Assembly (NCBI GenBank): GCA_937895785.1
Contig: CALBKW010000145.1
Span: 1-6,785, forward strand
DNA from: an uncultured Candidatus Melainabacteria bacterium
Lineage (GTDB): Bacteria; Cyanobacteriota; Vampirovibrionia; Gastranaerophilales; Gastranaerophilaceae
Direction: 5' to 3'
Length of the DNA stretch: 6,785 nt
The notes under the pieces are model-generated. The model was given only the letters and a program-made list of their open reading frames with translations, made no database searches and was not told the origin of the DNA. The position numbers and the translations under genes were made by a program. The stretch's first letter is position 1; the number at the start of each line of letters is the position of its first letter. Positions 5,807 to 6,785 of this stretch are shown one piece after another.

Positions 5807-5821
5807 AAGTGAAGAAATATT

Positions 5822-6785
5822 ATGATTAAAAACTCAGACGACAAATATATAATTACAGGTGGTACCCCTCTTAAAGGTGAAGTAAGTATTGGTGGGGCTA
5901 AAAATGCTGTACTAAAACTTATGGCTGCTGCAATATTGGCTAAAGGTGAAACATTAATTCACAATGTTCCTGATTTGACTGACGTTGAAATTATGCTCAA
6001 TGTAATTGAACAATTAGGCACTAAAACTCATTATGATAAAATCAATAAAACAGTAACCATTGATGCAACTGATATTACAAGCGTTACTGCTAAATATGAA
6101 TTAGTTAGCAAAATGAGAGCATCTTTCATTATTTTAGGAGCATTGGTTTCTCGTTGCAAAGAAGCAATTGTTGCTCTTCCTGGTGGTTGTGCTATCGGCG
6201 AACGTCGTGTTGACTTCCATATAAAAGGTTTAGAAGCTTTAGGTGCTGATATAAAAATTGAAAATGGTTATGTTCATGCAAAAGCTAATAAGCTAGAAGG
6301 CGCTGAAATATACTTAGATATTCCGTCAGTTGGTGCAACTGAAAATATTATGTTGGCTGCTATTTTAGCTGAAGGTTCAACAAAAATTCAAAATGCTGCA
6401 AGAGAACCAGAAATTATCGATTTAGCAAACTTTTTGAATACAATGGGTGCAGATATTGTTGGTGCCGGTACATCTGACATTGTTATTAATGGTGTAACTC
6501 AAGAGGATTTACATCCAATTGAATATACTACAATTCCTGATAGAATTGAGGCAGGAACATTTATGAGTGCCGTTGTTGCAACAAGAGGTTCTGCAATAAT
6601 TAAAAATATTTATCCAGCTCATTTAACATTTTTTAATAATAAATTATTAAAGATGGGGGCAAATATTAAATTGGTTGAACCTACTGCTATTGAAGTTTCT
6701 GCAAAGGGTAGACTTAATACTGTAAACTTTGTAACTCAACCATATCCAGGTTTCCCTACAGATTTACAATCTATGGCAATGGTAT
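5822..6785 (+). CDS. murA: UDP-N-acetylglucosamine 1-carboxyvinyltransferase, N-terminal part (3' truncated)
   Basis: MurA transfers enolpyruvate from PEP to UDP-GlcNAc, the first committed step of cytoplasmic peptidoglycan synthesis. The frame is open to the window edge: 321 codons of an expected total of about 420. Visible features are GGAKNAVLKL (24-33) with the UDP-GlcNAc-binding Lys27 and Asn28, and KMRASF (97-102) with Arg99. LPGGCAIGERRVDFH (119-133) contains the active-site loop Cys123, so this is the Cys-type, fosfomycin-alkylatable form and not the Asp variant. Other family motifs are SVGATENIMLAA (169-180), AREPEIIDLANFL (193-205), IPDRIEAGTF (238-247) and PGFPTDLQ (309-316) with Asp314. 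The ATG at 5822 is preceded by only a weak GAAG site. A TGA in frame at 5810-5812 rules out a longer N-terminus. It lies 52 bp after eno on the same strand, with a candidate promoter in the gap. Confidence 0.97.
   Translation, partial: MIKNSDDKYIITGGTPLKGEVSIGGAKNAVLKLMAAAILAKGETLIHNVPDLTDVEIMLNVIEQLGTKTHYDKINKTVTIDATDITSVTAKYELVSKMRASFIILGALVSRCKEAIVALPGGCAIGERRVDFHIKGLEALGADIKIENGYVHAKANKLEGAEIYLDIPSVGATENIMLAAILAEGSTKIQNAAREPEIIDLANFLNTMGADIVGAGTSDIVINGVTQEDLHPIEYTTIPDRIEAGTFMSAVVATRGSAIIKNIYPAHLTFFNNKLLKMGANIKLVEPTAIEVSAKGRLNTVNFVTQPYPGFPTDLQSMAMV

Overview
The window is AT-rich (about one third GC by eye) bacterial chromosomal DNA with dense housekeeping genes. An intact AAA+/R3H protein of the cyanobacterial/plastid Ycf45 type, beside low-GC glmU, eno and murA genes, suggests a low-GC relative of Cyanobacteria such as Melainabacteria/Vampirovibrionia (Gastranaerophilales-like). 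This lineage is inferred from remembered family features and is only moderately certain. I see no insertion sequence, phage gene, CRISPR array, tRNA or rRNA.

Layout. Positions 1-434 (+) hold the C-terminal part of a calcineurin-like metallophosphoesterase. It converges on, and overlaps by 26 bp, a 557-residue Ycf45-like ATPase on the minus strand (409-2082). A divergent intergenic region of about 245 bp (2083-2327) follows, with a strong sigma70-type promoter reading right. That promoter drives an unrecognised 76-residue methionine-rich small protein (2328-2558). A perfect 17-bp hairpin terminator (2573-2612) separates it from a minus-strand pair: glmU (3072-4361) followed 10 bp downstream by a dCMP/cytidine deaminase-family gene (2615-3061). 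From the glmU/eno divergent promoter region (4362-4473), eno runs right (4474-5769), followed after 52 bp by murA (5822 to the window edge, truncated).

How the genes fit together. GlmU makes UDP-GlcNAc and enolase makes phosphoenolpyruvate. These are the two substrates that MurA condenses in the first committed step of peptidoglycan synthesis, so the right half groups the supply and use of one reaction. The deaminase adds a pyrimidine nucleotide function to the glmU transcript. The Ycf45-like ATPase has no established role, and the small Met-rich protein is the only gene here whose family I cannot name.

The most interesting items are the small Met-rich gene, which has near-consensus expression signals of its own, and a GlmU whose left-handed beta-helix seems about two coils shorter than the classical enzyme. 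The rest is ordinary. I do not see a multi-gene novel system in this window.
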